Part shown: piece by piece, positions 22,609 to 31,185 of the stretch
Numbering within the stretch: position 1 is the first letter of the stretch
How the letters are laid out: each line of letters opens with the position of its first letter
Assembly (NCBI GenBank): GCA_964608265.1
Contig: CAZSNP010000001.1
Location: 1-64,000, forward strand
Length of the DNA: 64,000 bases
Origin: JANWXR01 sp964608265
GTDB taxonomy: Bacteria > Chloroflexota > Anaerolineae > Anaerolineales > UBA6663
Direction of reading: 5' to 3'
Translations under genes and position numbers: made by a program
Notes under the pieces: model-generated
Databases searched by the model: none
What the model was told of the DNA's origin: nothing
What the model saw: the letters and a program-made list of their open reading frames with translations, nothing else

Positions 22609-23745
22609 TTAACTCTGCGGCGTGAAGTGCTGCGCGGCGGCGATGCGCTCGCGGATGGGTGGGTGGCTGGCGAACAGCCACACGACCCAGGGCTCGGGAT
22701 CAGCGTCCGCGAGGTTTTGATTGGCCAGGCGCGCGAAGGCGTCGGCGAAGGCCTGCGGCTTGCCGGTGGCCTCGAGCGCGTATCGGTCGGCCAGCCTTTC
22801 GCGCCAGCGCGAATACGCATTCCCGAGCGGCAGGGTGACGAAACCGAAAACCCCGAGCGTCAGCGCGAACAATGGCAGCGCGGCGACATCGGCCGGGCCG
22901 CTGAGACCGAAAGCGGCCACGCCCCGGTTCAGCACCTGCGCGACGAGGAACATCCCGGCCAGCGTCGCGAGCGCGCTGACGGCCAGGCCGAGCGGGATGT
23001 CGCGATGCACGTGGTGGCCGAGTTCGTGGGCGATGATGGTCTCGACCTCATCCACGCTGAACTCGGCCAGCAGCGTATCGCCGAGGAGGATGCGCCGGGT
23101 GTTGCCCAGCCCGGCCAGCGCGGCGTTGGCGGCCCGCGTGCGGCGGCTCATGTCGAAGCGAAAGACGCCGCTGATGCGCGTGCCGGCCCGTTCGGCCAGC
23201 GCCGAAAGCCGCCGCACCAGCTCGGCATGCTCCTCGCCCAACGGGACGAATTTGTTGAACAGCGGCATGATGACGATGGGGGCGAGGTTACTGAGCACGA
23301 TGGCAAAGAGGATGTAGCCCAGCGCCGCCCATAGCCACCATACATCACCGGTTACTCGCAACAGCCAGTACACGCCGACGAGCAGCGGCAGGCCGAGCGC
23401 GGCGGTGAGGCTCAGGCTGAGCGCGTGATCCCTGACCCAGCCGCCGAGGGACCGCGTCGAGAGGCCGTAGCGGTGTGGCAGCACGTGGCCGGAGAGGAAG
23501 GCCAGCGGCAACTCGGCCACCGCCAACGATAACCCCAGCCCTGCGGCCACGCCGAGGAGGATGAGCCAGTCATTGGTCGTCAGCGTGAGCAGCCAGGCCT
23601 GGAGGCCGCCGGCCCAGCCGAAGCCGAGCCACGCCAGCAACAACGCGCCGCTGAGCGCCACATCCACAAAGAACAATCGGTAGCGCAGGCGCGCGTACTC
23701 CTTCGCCTGTGTTTGGCGTTGTTGATCAACCGATACGCTCGACAT
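22609..23745 (-). CDS. M48 family (Ste24/CAAX-type) membrane zinc protease
   Basis: The 378-aa protein is chosen from ATG 23745 (MSSVSVDQQRQ). It has several TM segments, the catalytic HELGHH motif (about residue 240) and the distal Glu in ERLADRYALEATGK. The pattern HRYGLSTRSLGGW is typical of the Ste24 branch. It probably degrades or processes membrane or lipidated proteins at the inner membrane. It is followed after 13 bases by the Thr/Pro-rich gene on the same strand. Confidence 0.88.
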   Translation of the reverse strand: MSSVSVDQQRQTQAKEYARLRYRLFFVDVALSGALLLAWLGFGWAGGLQAWLLTLTTNDWLILLGVAAGLGLSLAVAELPLAFLSGHVLPHRYGLSTRSLGGWVRDHALSLSLTAALGLPLLVGVYWLLRVTGDVWWLWAALGYILFAIVLSNLAPIVIMPLFNKFVPLGEEHAELVRRLSALAERAGTRISGVFRFDMSRRTRAANAALAGLGNTRRILLGDTLLAEFSVDEVETIIAHELGHHVHRDIPLGLAVSALATLAGMFLVAQVLNRGVAAFGLSGPADVAALPLFALTLGVFGFVTLPLGNAYSRWRERLADRYALEATGKPQAFADAFARLANQNLADADPEPWVVWLFASHPPIRERIAAAQHFTPQS

Positions 23746-23801
23746 CACCGCGCGATTGTAGCACACGGGTTCGGGCCATTCGGTTGATGACGGCGGCGGC
23801 T

Positions 23802-23920
23802 GTGTGCCGTGTGTGCACGCACAGGATGTCAGCCGCTCCTTCGACTGCGCGGGCAACGGCAGCCCGCTCCGCTCAGGATGCGGCTTCGACAGACAACCCG
23901 TGCGTGCACACGTGTGCCGT
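23802..23920. mobile_element. 101-bp MITE with 12-bp inverted repeats and 9-bp target duplication
   Basis: GTGTGCACGCAC (23811-23822) and its exact reverse complement GTGCGTGCACAC (23900-23911) bound a 101-bp element with no ORF. GTGTGCCGT stands directly outside on both sides (23802-23810 and 23912-23920). The element lies in the 236-bp gap between divergent genes and may carry part of their promoters. Confidence 0.8.
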
Positions 23921-23981
23921 CGCGACGGATATGAGCCGGAGCGCTGTGCTAGAATGCCCGCGCTCAGACACTGGCAATCAA

Positions 23982-25589
23982 ATGTCTCCCCTCATCCCCC
24001 TCGCCATTTTGGTGGTCGGTGCGGGTCTGGTTGCGCTCACGTTGCTGCTGCGCTTCTCGCTGGCAACGGCGACGGCCATCGCCTCCGCCGTGCTCGCGCT
24101 CATCGCGACCGCGGCGCTGGCCGTGGCATTGCCGGCGCGGGGCGTGCTCTCGGATTGGACGGCCGCCGCGTTGTTGCCCGTGGGGCTTGAGTTCCGCGTG
24201 GACGGCGCGGCCTGGCTGCTGGCGATGGGGATGGTGTTGCTCTTGCTGGCCGCACTGCTCACCGGTCTGGCGCGACCGGGGGGCCCGCGCGTCCCCGCCC
24301 GCGCAGCGATGCTGCTCCTCACCTTCGCCGGCCTTGGCGCGCTCTTCGCCGATAACGTCATCACGCTGCTCATGGCCTGGGCCGGGCTTGATTTCATCTA
24401 CTTCGTCACCCTCATCCTTCTTGCGCGCGGCGAGGGCGTGCAGCCGCAGGCAGTGTTGCACCTGACCTTCAACTCCCTCGGCACGCTGAGCCTGCTGGCG
24501 GCCGCGCTTGTGATCGGGCAATCGGCCGCCGATTACGTCCTCAACGCCGCGACGATCCGCCAAAGCACGACGCTCCTCATCACGCTGGCAGCCGTCTTTC
24601 GATTGGGCCTGTTCCCGCTGCACCTCGGCCTGCCGCTGGAAGTGACGGTGCGGCAAGGGCTGGGCACGCTGCTGCGGCTGATCCCGGTGACGGTCGCGCT
24701 CGACGCTTTGGCTCGCCTGGCCGCGCTCGGTTTCGCCGAGCCGACGCGGCCGTGGTTGACGCTGTTCGGTGTGGTGGCCGTTGTCGTCGGCGCGGCGCAA
24801 TTGTGGAACACCGACGATGCCCGGCAGGGTCTGGCCAGCGTCATCATCGCGCAGTCGGGCCTGGCGCTGCTGGCCGGGTTGTGGGGTGGGGCGCAGGCGG
24901 TGGCCGGCGTGGTGGCCCTCGCGCTCGGCTTGTTGCTCGGCGGCGGGTTGCTCTATCTCAGCAATGGTTTTGACTCGGGACGGCGCTGGCTCTCGGCGCT
25001 GGCCGGTATTGGCCTGGCCACGCTCATCGCCGCGCCGCTGACGGTGGGCTTTACCGGCCTCCATGCCTTGTACGCCGATTGGCAATCACGTTTCCCCATC
25101 GTCCTCGTCGTTATCGTGGGCGCACAGTCGGTCTTGACCGTGGGCCTCTTGCGCGCGCTGACCTGGCCCGCCGATCCAATTGAAGGCGGGCGCTGGAGGA
25201 TGATCGGGTATGTCGCCGGCCTCGGATCGCTGGCCGCGCCCGCACTCCTCGGCGGAGTCCTGGCGCAACTGCCTGGCGCATGGCTCGGGATAGCGGGCTT
25301 TGTGGGATTGACGGCTGACATGAACTGGCTGGCCGCTGCGCTCAGCGCCCTCACGGTGTTGCTCGGCGCTGGCCTGTGGCGGAGTGAAGGCCTCATCCGC
25401 GCGCGGGCCGCATCCACGGCCGCCCTTGCCTTCAGCATCCTGCGGTTGGATTGGCTGTATCGCGGTCTGTGGTCGGTGCTGCAACGGGTGGGCCGCCTCA
25501 TCGAGTCGGTGGCCGGTGTGCTCGAGGGCGAGGGGGCGATGTTGTGGGCCCTGGCAGTGGCGCTGGCGGTGGTGTTGGTCCTTCGCTGA
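23982..25589 (+). CDS. Complex-I/Mrp-like proton-translocating membrane subunit (NuoL/M/N family)
   Basis: This 535-aa hydrophobic protein has roughly 14 TM helices. It shows features of the antiporter-like family: an acidic residue in a mid-membrane stretch (LLMAWAGLDFIYF) and GLFPLHLGLPLEVTV, the equivalent of the lysine/histidine helix motif FHxWLPxA. A shorter start (ATG 23982) is used because upstream sequence is MITE and intergenic. It is followed by two more membrane genes of the same type. No NADH-binding, Fe-S or hydrogenase genes are near, so the electron donor, if any, is unknown. Confidence 0.7.
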   Translation: MSPLIPLAILVVGAGLVALTLLLRFSLATATAIASAVLALIATAALAVALPARGVLSDWTAAALLPVGLEFRVDGAAWLLAMGMVLLLLAALLTGLARPGGPRVPARAAMLLLTFAGLGALFADNVITLLMAWAGLDFIYFVTLILLARGEGVQPQAVLHLTFNSLGTLSLLAAALVIGQSAADYVLNAATIRQSTTLLITLAAVFRLGLFPLHLGLPLEVTVRQGLGTLLRLIPVTVALDALARLAALGFAEPTRPWLTLFGVVAVVVGAAQLWNTDDARQGLASVIIAQSGLALLAGLWGGAQAVAGVVALALGLLLGGGLLYLSNGFDSGRRWLSALAGIGLATLIAAPLTVGFTGLHALYADWQSRFPIVLVVIVGAQSVLTVGLLRALTWPADPIEGGRWRMIGYVAGLGSLAAPALLGGVLAQLPGAWLGIAGFVGLTADMNWLAAALSALTVLLGAGLWRSEGLIRARAASTAALAFSILRLDWLYRGLWSVLQRVGRLIESVAGVLEGEGAMLWALAVALAVVLVLR

Positions 25590-25628
25590 CGGCCGACACA
25601 ATCGCGGAGGCGATCCGCTCGGATAGAC

Positions 25629-26312
25629 ATGGACGAATTGGTCTTCTGGCTCAACGTCATCGCGGTGCCGGGTGTGTTACTGACCGGCGCCATCCTGACT
25701 CTCACGGTGGACTGGCGCGTGAGTTTTGCTGCGCTGGCGCTGCAATATCTCCTGGCGGCGGTCTTGCTCACCCAAACCGTCGGCGGGCCGGTGGCGCTGG
25801 CGCAAGCCGGGGCCGGCCTCATCGTCGTGGTGATACTGTATCTGACCGGAAGGCAGGTGGATTTTGCGCGCGTGGCCCGAGCGCGGCGCGACGCCCGTGC
25901 GGCGGCGCGCGGCCCGTTGCTGCGGCCCGCAGCGTTCCGCGAGCGTTTCGCGCAACTGCGCCAGATCGAGTTTGCGACCAATCTCCCGTTTCGAGCGGTG
26001 GCGGTTTTGTTGGCGGCGGCGGTGGCCGGTTACCTCGTCAGCGAGCAGGGCGTGCAATTTCCGGGCGTGCCGCTCAGCCTCACCTTCAGCGGCGGTTTGC
26101 TGGTGGCGCTTGGCCTGCTCAGCCTCGGCCTGACCGAGGAGCCGATGAACGCCGGCATGGCCCTGCTCATGGCGCTGTCGGGTTTCGAGCTGATCTACTT
26201 CTCGCTTGAACGCGCGGCGGCGGTGGTGGTGCTGCTGGCCGGGTTGAGCTTCGCCCTGGCGATCGCGGCCGGCTACCTCGCGCTGTTGCGTTACGCGGCG
26301 GAGCCGGACTGA
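25629..26312 (+). CDS. Membrane protein, HyfE/NuoK-like
   Basis: The 227-aa protein has about seven TM helices. The C-terminal part LTEEPMNAGMALLMALSGFELIYFSLE resembles NuoK or HyfE, where glutamates in helices take part in proton transfer. The central loop is Arg-rich (about residues 75-105). The stop overlaps the start of the next gene, so the pair is coupled. Family assignment is moderate. Confidence 0.6.
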   Translation: MDELVFWLNVIAVPGVLLTGAILTLTVDWRVSFAALALQYLLAAVLLTQTVGGPVALAQAGAGLIVVVILYLTGRQVDFARVARARRDARAAARGPLLRPAAFRERFAQLRQIEFATNLPFRAVAVLLAAAVAGYLVSEQGVQFPGVPLSLTFSGGLLVALGLLSLGLTEEPMNAGMALLMALSGFELIYFSLERAAAVVVLLAGLSFALAIAAGYLALLRYAAEPD

Positions 26313-27694
26313 TGCCCGCGCCGCTGCTCTTCATCCTTGTGCCGCTGGTCGCCGCGCCGTGCGTGTACGTGGCGCGGATGCGTGGCTGGCGCGCGGCTGA
26401 GGTCGGCCTGGCGGTGGCAGCGACCCTGCTGATGCTGGCCCTGTCGGTTGCGCTGTCCCTCGAAGGCAATGCGTTTGTGCGCGACTCGTTCACCATCCTC
26501 GGGCGCAGCTTCATCGTCGAACCGGCTGATCGAGGCTTGCTCGGCATGCTGTGCGCGCACGCGGCGCTGATCTTCTTCGGCGTGGGGCTGAACACCCATG
26601 GCCGCTACTTCCTGGCCGCCGGGTTGCTGGCGCTGGCGCTGTTGGCCCTGGCGCTGTTCGTCCGCCCGTTTCTGTACGCCGCGATCTTCCTCGTCGGCGC
26701 CGCCGCGCTCGAGGTGTTCATGCTGGCCGATGGCGGCCCGCAGGCCACCCGCGGCGCGTTGCGCTACCTCACCTTCACCGCGCTGGCCATGCCCTTCATC
26801 CTGTTCACCGGCTGGTTGCTCGATGCCACGGTGGCCTCGCCCGACTATGAGAGCGCGACCCTGCTGTTGCTGGCCGGCATGGCGATCCTGCTCGGCGTCC
26901 TCCCGTTTCACAGCTGGCTGCCCGTCGCCGCCGAGCACTCGCCGCCGCTGGCCACCGCTTTCGTCGGCACAGTGATGCGCTCGCCGGTGGTGTTGCTGCT
27001 GTTGCGCTTTCTCAACGCCTACGATTGGCTGAGTGGGAGCGCGGCCGTCTTCCAGGCCGTCAGCCTCGCCGGCGCGAGCATGGTCGTGGTCGGCGCGGTG
27101 TTTGTGTTTGGCCAGCAGAACCTCGGGCGGGCGGTGGGTTATGCGCTGATGATTGACATCGGCGCGGTGCTGCTGGCGATTGGGCTGGGCACGCGCGCCG
27201 GGGTCGAGGCGGTGCTGGCGACGTTAGCTTTTCGCGGGCTGGGCCTCTGGCTGTGGGCCGTCGCCGCCGAGCAGTTGCGGCGCGTCACCGCCTCGGGCGA
27301 ATTGGATTTCGAGTCGCTGCGCGGGGTGGGCTGGCGCTACCCGTTCGCGGTGACGGCGCTGCCGGTGGGCGTGCTCTCGCTGGTGGGCTTGCCGTTGATG
27401 GCCGGCTTTGCGCCGCGCTGGGCGCTGCTGCAAATGCTGATTGAGCCCTCGGCGCCGTTGGCCGTTGCCTTGCTGGCCGCGATGACGGCGGTGGGGGTGG
27501 TGGTGATGCGGAGCCTGGCAGCGATGACGACGCCGCGCTCACCCGAGGAAATCATCGCGCCGCAGGAGACCTTGCTTCAGCGCGGCGTGTATGTGGCCGG
27601 GGTCGGTGTGGTGCTGCTGCTTGGCGCGTTCCCGCAATGGGCGCTGCCCCTCATCACCGGCGCGGCAGCGGCGTTCGGGCGGCCCGGGCAGTGA
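26312..27694 (+). CDS. Complex-I-like membrane subunit (NuoN/HyfF family)
   Basis: The 460-aa polytopic protein carries LLGVLPFHSWLPVAAEHSPPLATAFV, the signature of the NuoM/N and MrpD family (FHxWLPxAHxxAP). A glutamate lies in an earlier helix (LVGAAALEVFMLAD). With the two genes before it, it forms an antiporter-like membrane module resembling the HyfD-E-F part of hydrogenase-4 without the catalytic subunits. Confidence 0.75.
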   Translation: MPAPLLFILVPLVAAPCVYVARMRGWRAAEVGLAVAATLLMLALSVALSLEGNAFVRDSFTILGRSFIVEPADRGLLGMLCAHAALIFFGVGLNTHGRYFLAAGLLALALLALALFVRPFLYAAIFLVGAAALEVFMLADGGPQATRGALRYLTFTALAMPFILFTGWLLDATVASPDYESATLLLLAGMAILLGVLPFHSWLPVAAEHSPPLATAFVGTVMRSPVVLLLLRFLNAYDWLSGSAAVFQAVSLAGASMVVVGAVFVFGQQNLGRAVGYALMIDIGAVLLAIGLGTRAGVEAVLATLAFRGLGLWLWAVAAEQLRRVTASGELDFESLRGVGWRYPFAVTALPVGVLSLVGLPLMAGFAPRWALLQMLIEPSAPLAVALLAAMTAVGVVVMRSLAAMTTPRSPEEIIAPQETLLQRGVYVAGVGVVLLLGAFPQWALPLITGAAAAFGRPGQ

Positions 27695-27752
27695 AGCGAA
27701 CACCTTCCGGGTTTCTGAAAACCCGTCAACGGCGCATCACCGTTTCGGCCCA

Positions 27753-28973
27753 TTACCCGGCCGCCGACAGTTCCGAGTAGAGTTTCTCCACCGCCGGGAT
27801 GATGACGCTCCAATCGTAATGCGCGCGGACGAAGGCGCGGCCCGCCTCCCCCAATGCGCGGGCACTGGCCGAGTCTTCCATCAACGTCAGCGCGGCGTGC
27901 GCAAACGCCTCCGGTTCATCGGCCAGCAGCAATTCGCGGCTGCCCTGCACGGCAAAGCCCTCTGCGCCGAGCGTCGTGCTCACAATCGGTTTCCCCAGCG
28001 CCATGGCTTCGAGCAACTTGAAGCGCGTGCCGCCGCCCATCCGCAGCGGCGCGACGTAGACAGCCGCCTGAGCAATGTGCGGACGAACATCCTCCACTGC
28101 GCCCGTGACGGTGATGCCGTCCCGCCCATGCAGCGCGCGCACACGCTCCACCGGCTTCTGCCCCACGATGGAGAACTGCGCCTCGGGCCGTTGCGCGCGG
28201 ATGACGGGCCAGATCGCGTCGGCGAACCAAAGCACCGCATCCACATTCGGGCGGTAATCCATCTTGCCGGTGAAGGTTACGCAAAACGCATTGCGCTCCG
28301 CGTTGGCAGCGCGTTGCGCGTATTGAGAATAACTTTCCACGTCAATGCCATTCGGCACGAGCAGCGGGTTGAGGCCGGGGACGACGGCGCGTAATGCCGC
28401 CGCATCCTCCGGGGAGACGCAGGTGACGGCCTGAACAGCGCGCACGGTCTCGGCTTCGAAGCGTCTGAGGCGCGGCCACTGAATCCATGAATACAGGGCA
28501 GTTGGCCACCGGCTGAGCGTGCGGCGGTCGCTCTCGAAGGCGCGGCGCTGCAGGACGTGCTCGGCGTTGTGCGCGTCGAAGATGAGTTTGAGTTGTGGCT
28601 GGGCCTTAAGTTGCGGCAGATACGCCGCCATCTCGAGCGCTTCGATGTGGGCGAAATCAAAACGCTCTGCGCGCAGCAGTTCTTCGAGCGCGCGGGCGTA
28701 GCCCGGCGAGACGAGCCGCCCCGCGAGGTCAGCCTGGCCGGCGAGCAACGCCCGCAGGCGGGCTGCGCGCGTGCGTTGCGGGGCGGGCAGGCTGACCACA
28801 CGGTCAACCGTCGTGCGGAGCAAATCGGGCGCCGAGGCGGCCTCCCCCTCCACAAACGATAGCAGGGTGATGGTGTGTTGCCGGCTGAGGTGTTGAATGA
28901 GGCCCCAGTTGCGGAGGGCGGTGCCCTGACGCGGGGGATAGGGCAACTGCGGCGTGAGGAACAGCAGCTTCAC
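27753..28973 (-). CDS. Glycosyltransferase family 4 (GT-B)
   Basis: The 406-aa protein starts at GTG 28973, overlapping the purN stop (GTGA). N-terminal KLLFLTPQLPYPPRQGTALRNW is the acceptor-side motif of GT-B enzymes. The C-terminal half has FTGKMDYRPNVDAVLWFADAIWP and GGGTRFKLLEAMALGKPIVST, where the Glu binds the nucleotide sugar. It probably transfers a sugar to a cell-surface polymer. It is the last gene of the purine cluster by overlap, though unrelated in function. Confidence 0.85.
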   Translation of the reverse strand: MKLLFLTPQLPYPPRQGTALRNWGLIQHLSRQHTITLLSFVEGEAASAPDLLRTTVDRVVSLPAPQRTRAARLRALLAGQADLAGRLVSPGYARALEELLRAERFDFAHIEALEMAAYLPQLKAQPQLKLIFDAHNAEHVLQRRAFESDRRTLSRWPTALYSWIQWPRLRRFEAETVRAVQAVTCVSPEDAAALRAVVPGLNPLLVPNGIDVESYSQYAQRAANAERNAFCVTFTGKMDYRPNVDAVLWFADAIWPVIRAQRPEAQFSIVGQKPVERVRALHGRDGITVTGAVEDVRPHIAQAAVYVAPLRMGGGTRFKLLEAMALGKPIVSTTLGAEGFAVQGSRELLLADEPEAFAHAALTLMEDSASARALGEAGRAFVRAHYDWSVIIPAVEKLYSELSAAG

Positions 28974-29569
28974 GGCGCGCAGAGTTGTTGCAGGGCGCTG
29001 ACGAGCAAGTGGTGTTCGGTCTGGTGAATGCGCGCCTCGAGGCTGGGCAGGCTGTCGTCGGAAAAGATCGGCACCACCTCCTGCGCCAGCACCGGGCCTG
29101 AATCCACGCCCTCGTCGGGCACGAGGTGCACCATGACGCCGGTGTGATTCACCTGCCCGAGTTGATAGGCGCGATAGGCGCGCTCGATGGCGCGCGTGCC
29201 GGGGAAGGTGCCGGGCAGCGCCGGATGCAGGTTGACGACGCGTCCGGGAAAGCGATCGAGGAAGGCCCGGCTGAGCAAACGCATCCACCCGGCCAGCACG
29301 ATCCAATCGGGCGCGAAACGGGCGACGAGGTTGGCCAGCTCGGCATCGTACTCATGGCGGCTCTGCGCCGCGGCCTGCGGCTGATGGATGGCCGTAATGC
29401 CGGCGCTGCGGGCGCGTTCCAGCCCGTATGCCTCGGCCCGGTCGCTGATGACGGCGACGACGCGCGCTGACAGGCGGCCCGTCATGGACGCATCGAGCAC
29501 CGCCTGCAGGTTCGAGCCGCTGCCCGAGACGAGCACCACCAGCCGGCTGTGCGATAGTTGAGTGTTCAT
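28970..29569 (-). CDS. purN: Phosphoribosylglycinamide formyltransferase
   Basis: The 199-aa protein uses 10-formyl-THF to convert GAR to FGAR in purine synthesis. Visible motifs: VLVSGSGSNLQAVLDA (phosphate loop), NLHPALPGTFPG (catalytic Asn-x-His) and PDEGVDSGPVLAQE with the catalytic Asp. The length is normal. Its start overlaps the purM stop (ATGA), and its stop overlaps the glycosyltransferase start. Confidence 0.95.
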   Translation of the reverse strand: MNTQLSHSRLVVLVSGSGSNLQAVLDASMTGRLSARVVAVISDRAEAYGLERARSAGITAIHQPQAAAQSRHEYDAELANLVARFAPDWIVLAGWMRLLSRAFLDRFPGRVVNLHPALPGTFPGTRAIERAYRAYQLGQVNHTGVMVHLVPDEGVDSGPVLAQEVVPIFSDDSLPSLEARIHQTEHHLLVSALQQLCAP

Positions 29570-31134
29570 TGCAACGTGACCCGTCGCTCCCCGCTCACCA
29601 GCCTGCCAATCACAAAGGTCTCTTCGGCAATTTTACCCTGCAACACCGCCACCTGCTCCGCCGCGCAGACCACGACCAGGCCGACGCCCATGTTGAAGAC
29701 CCGGTGCATCTCGGCCTCATCGAGGCTGCCCCGGCGCTGGATTTCGCGGAAGATCGGCGGCACCGGCCACGCGCCCGATTGCACCACCGCGCCCACACCT
29801 TCGGGCAGGACGCGCGGCAGGTTTTCGATGAAGCCGCCGCCGGTGATATGGGCCAAAGCTTTTATTGGAGACGGCTGCCGGCTGAGGAGCGGTTGCAGCG
29901 AAGCCAGGTAGGAGCGATGCGGCGCGAGCAGCGCCTCGGCCAACTCATCGCTAAGCGGCTCGCCTGCGAACACTTTGCGGATGAGGGAGTAGCCGTTGGT
30001 GTGCGGGCCGGAGGAACGCAGCCCGAGCAGCACGTCGCCCGGTTGCACCGTGGGGCGTGGCAGGAGCTGCTCGCGCTCGACGACGCCGACGATGGTGCCG
30101 GCCACATCGAACTCGCCGGCCTGATACACGCCCGGCATCTCCGCCGTCTCGCCGCCGAGCAGCGCGCAGCCGGCCTCGCGGCAGGCCGCCGCCAACCCGC
30201 CCACGACCTGCGCCACCATCTCGGGGTTTAGCTTCGAGGCGGCCACATAGTCGAGGAAGAACAGCGGGCGCGCGCCCTGCACCAGGATGTCGTTGAGACA
30301 GTGATTGACCAGATCATGACCGATGGAATCGAACCGGCCCAGTTGCGCGGCGAGTTTGACCTTGGTGCCGACGCCATCGGTCGAGGCGACGAGCACCGGC
30401 GCGCGCATCGCTTTCAGCGCGCCGGCATCGAACAGCCCGCCGAACGCGCCGATGCCGGCCAGCACCTGCGGCCCATACGTTGACTGCACCGCCTCGCGCA
30501 TCAACTCCACGGCGCGGTTGCCGGCGTCGATGGAGACGCCGGCTTTTGAATAGGCGTCCGACAACGGATTGCTGCGCGAAGCGGACAAACGGATACCAGC
30601 GGATGTCTCGGCAAGCCGATTGGGCGTGCTCGGACTTGAGATCGAAAAGCGGATGGCCGATGGGGAGGTAAGTGACTCAAGGGGAGGAAGAGAATAACCG
30701 GGCGGCACCCACACGAAACGATACAGATGCTTGTGCCAGTCTTGCACGTTGGCTGGCGGCAGAATACGTTTGAATTCCAGCTTCGACCGGCCAAAGTTGT
30801 ACAACATACCGACCGGGCTGCCGGTGGCCGCAAGGTAGGTAATCACTTGCCCGATTTCATCATTCGTGAGCAAATGCGGAAAGGCCTTACATTCCACGAC
30901 GAGCATTTGCTCAACCCACAAGTCGAGGTACATGTAGCCGGCCAGTGAGTCGTTAACGAAGACCTCGACCCGCTTTTCGACTTCTACAACTAATCCGTCG
31001 CCGATCAGCAGTTCAGCCAGGCGTAGTTGATACACCTTTTCTGCATGACCCGGCTTCAGCTCGCTCTGCGCCTTCATAGCCAGGCCATTAACTTTGTAGG
31101 TCAACGCGTCTGCATCAGTCTTTACGAGAGCCAT
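29566..31134 (-). CDS. purM: GxxExxY nuclease-like domain fused in frame to PurM (AIR synthetase)
   Basis: This single 522-aa frame has two parts. Residues 194-522 are PurM (AYSKAGVSIDAGN, STDGVGTKVKLA, GGETAEMPGVY, GPHTNGYSLIRK), which closes the imidazole ring from FGAM with ATP. Residues 1-150 are a GxxExxY protein (GHAEKVY at 29-35) with PD-(D/E)xK-like residues Asp71 and ExK 81-83. The linker is low complexity and encoded partly by an inverted repeat. Normal PurM starts about one or two residues before AYSKAG, so the element entered right at the start of purM and took its start codon. TTG 30564 is a possible internal start for PurM alone, without a clear ribosome site. Confidence 0.88.
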   Translation of the reverse strand: MALVKTDADALTYKVNGLAMKAQSELKPGHAEKVYQLRLAELLIGDGLVVEVEKRVEVFVNDSLAGYMYLDLWVEQMLVVECKAFPHLLTNDEIGQVITYLAATGSPVGMLYNFGRSKLEFKRILPPANVQDWHKHLYRFVWVPPGYSLPPLESLTSPSAIRFSISSPSTPNRLAETSAGIRLSASRSNPLSDAYSKAGVSIDAGNRAVELMREAVQSTYGPQVLAGIGAFGGLFDAGALKAMRAPVLVASTDGVGTKVKLAAQLGRFDSIGHDLVNHCLNDILVQGARPLFFLDYVAASKLNPEMVAQVVGGLAAACREAGCALLGGETAEMPGVYQAGEFDVAGTIVGVVEREQLLPRPTVQPGDVLLGLRSSGPHTNGYSLIRKVFAGEPLSDELAEALLAPHRSYLASLQPLLSRQPSPIKALAHITGGGFIENLPRVLPEGVGAVVQSGAWPVPPIFREIQRRGSLDEAEMHRVFNMGVGLVVVCAAEQVAVLQGKIAEETFVIGRLVSGERRVTLQ

Positions 31135-31185
31135 GCCGCATCCGTTGGTATCCGTTTATCCGCTTGGCGAAGCATCCGTTGTCGG
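30558..31185. mobile_element. 628-bp element with about 47-bp inverted repeats carrying the GxxExxY ORF
   Basis: The left end (30558-30605) begins CCGACAACGGAT. The right end (31139-31185), read in reverse complement, begins CCGACAACGGAT and continues GCTTCGCCAAGCGG. The two differ at about five of 48 positions. Between them lies the GxxExxY ORF, whose start is just inside the right repeat. The outer right end touches the stop codon of the peptidase gene and the left end the first codons of purM. No clear target duplication was found. Confidence 0.7.

Noticed and set aside
23964..25085. Minus-strand ORF of 373 codons opposite the complex-I-like gene
   Set aside because: Gln/Arg/His-rich low-complexity translation, antisense to a clear membrane protein gene. 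No family pattern.
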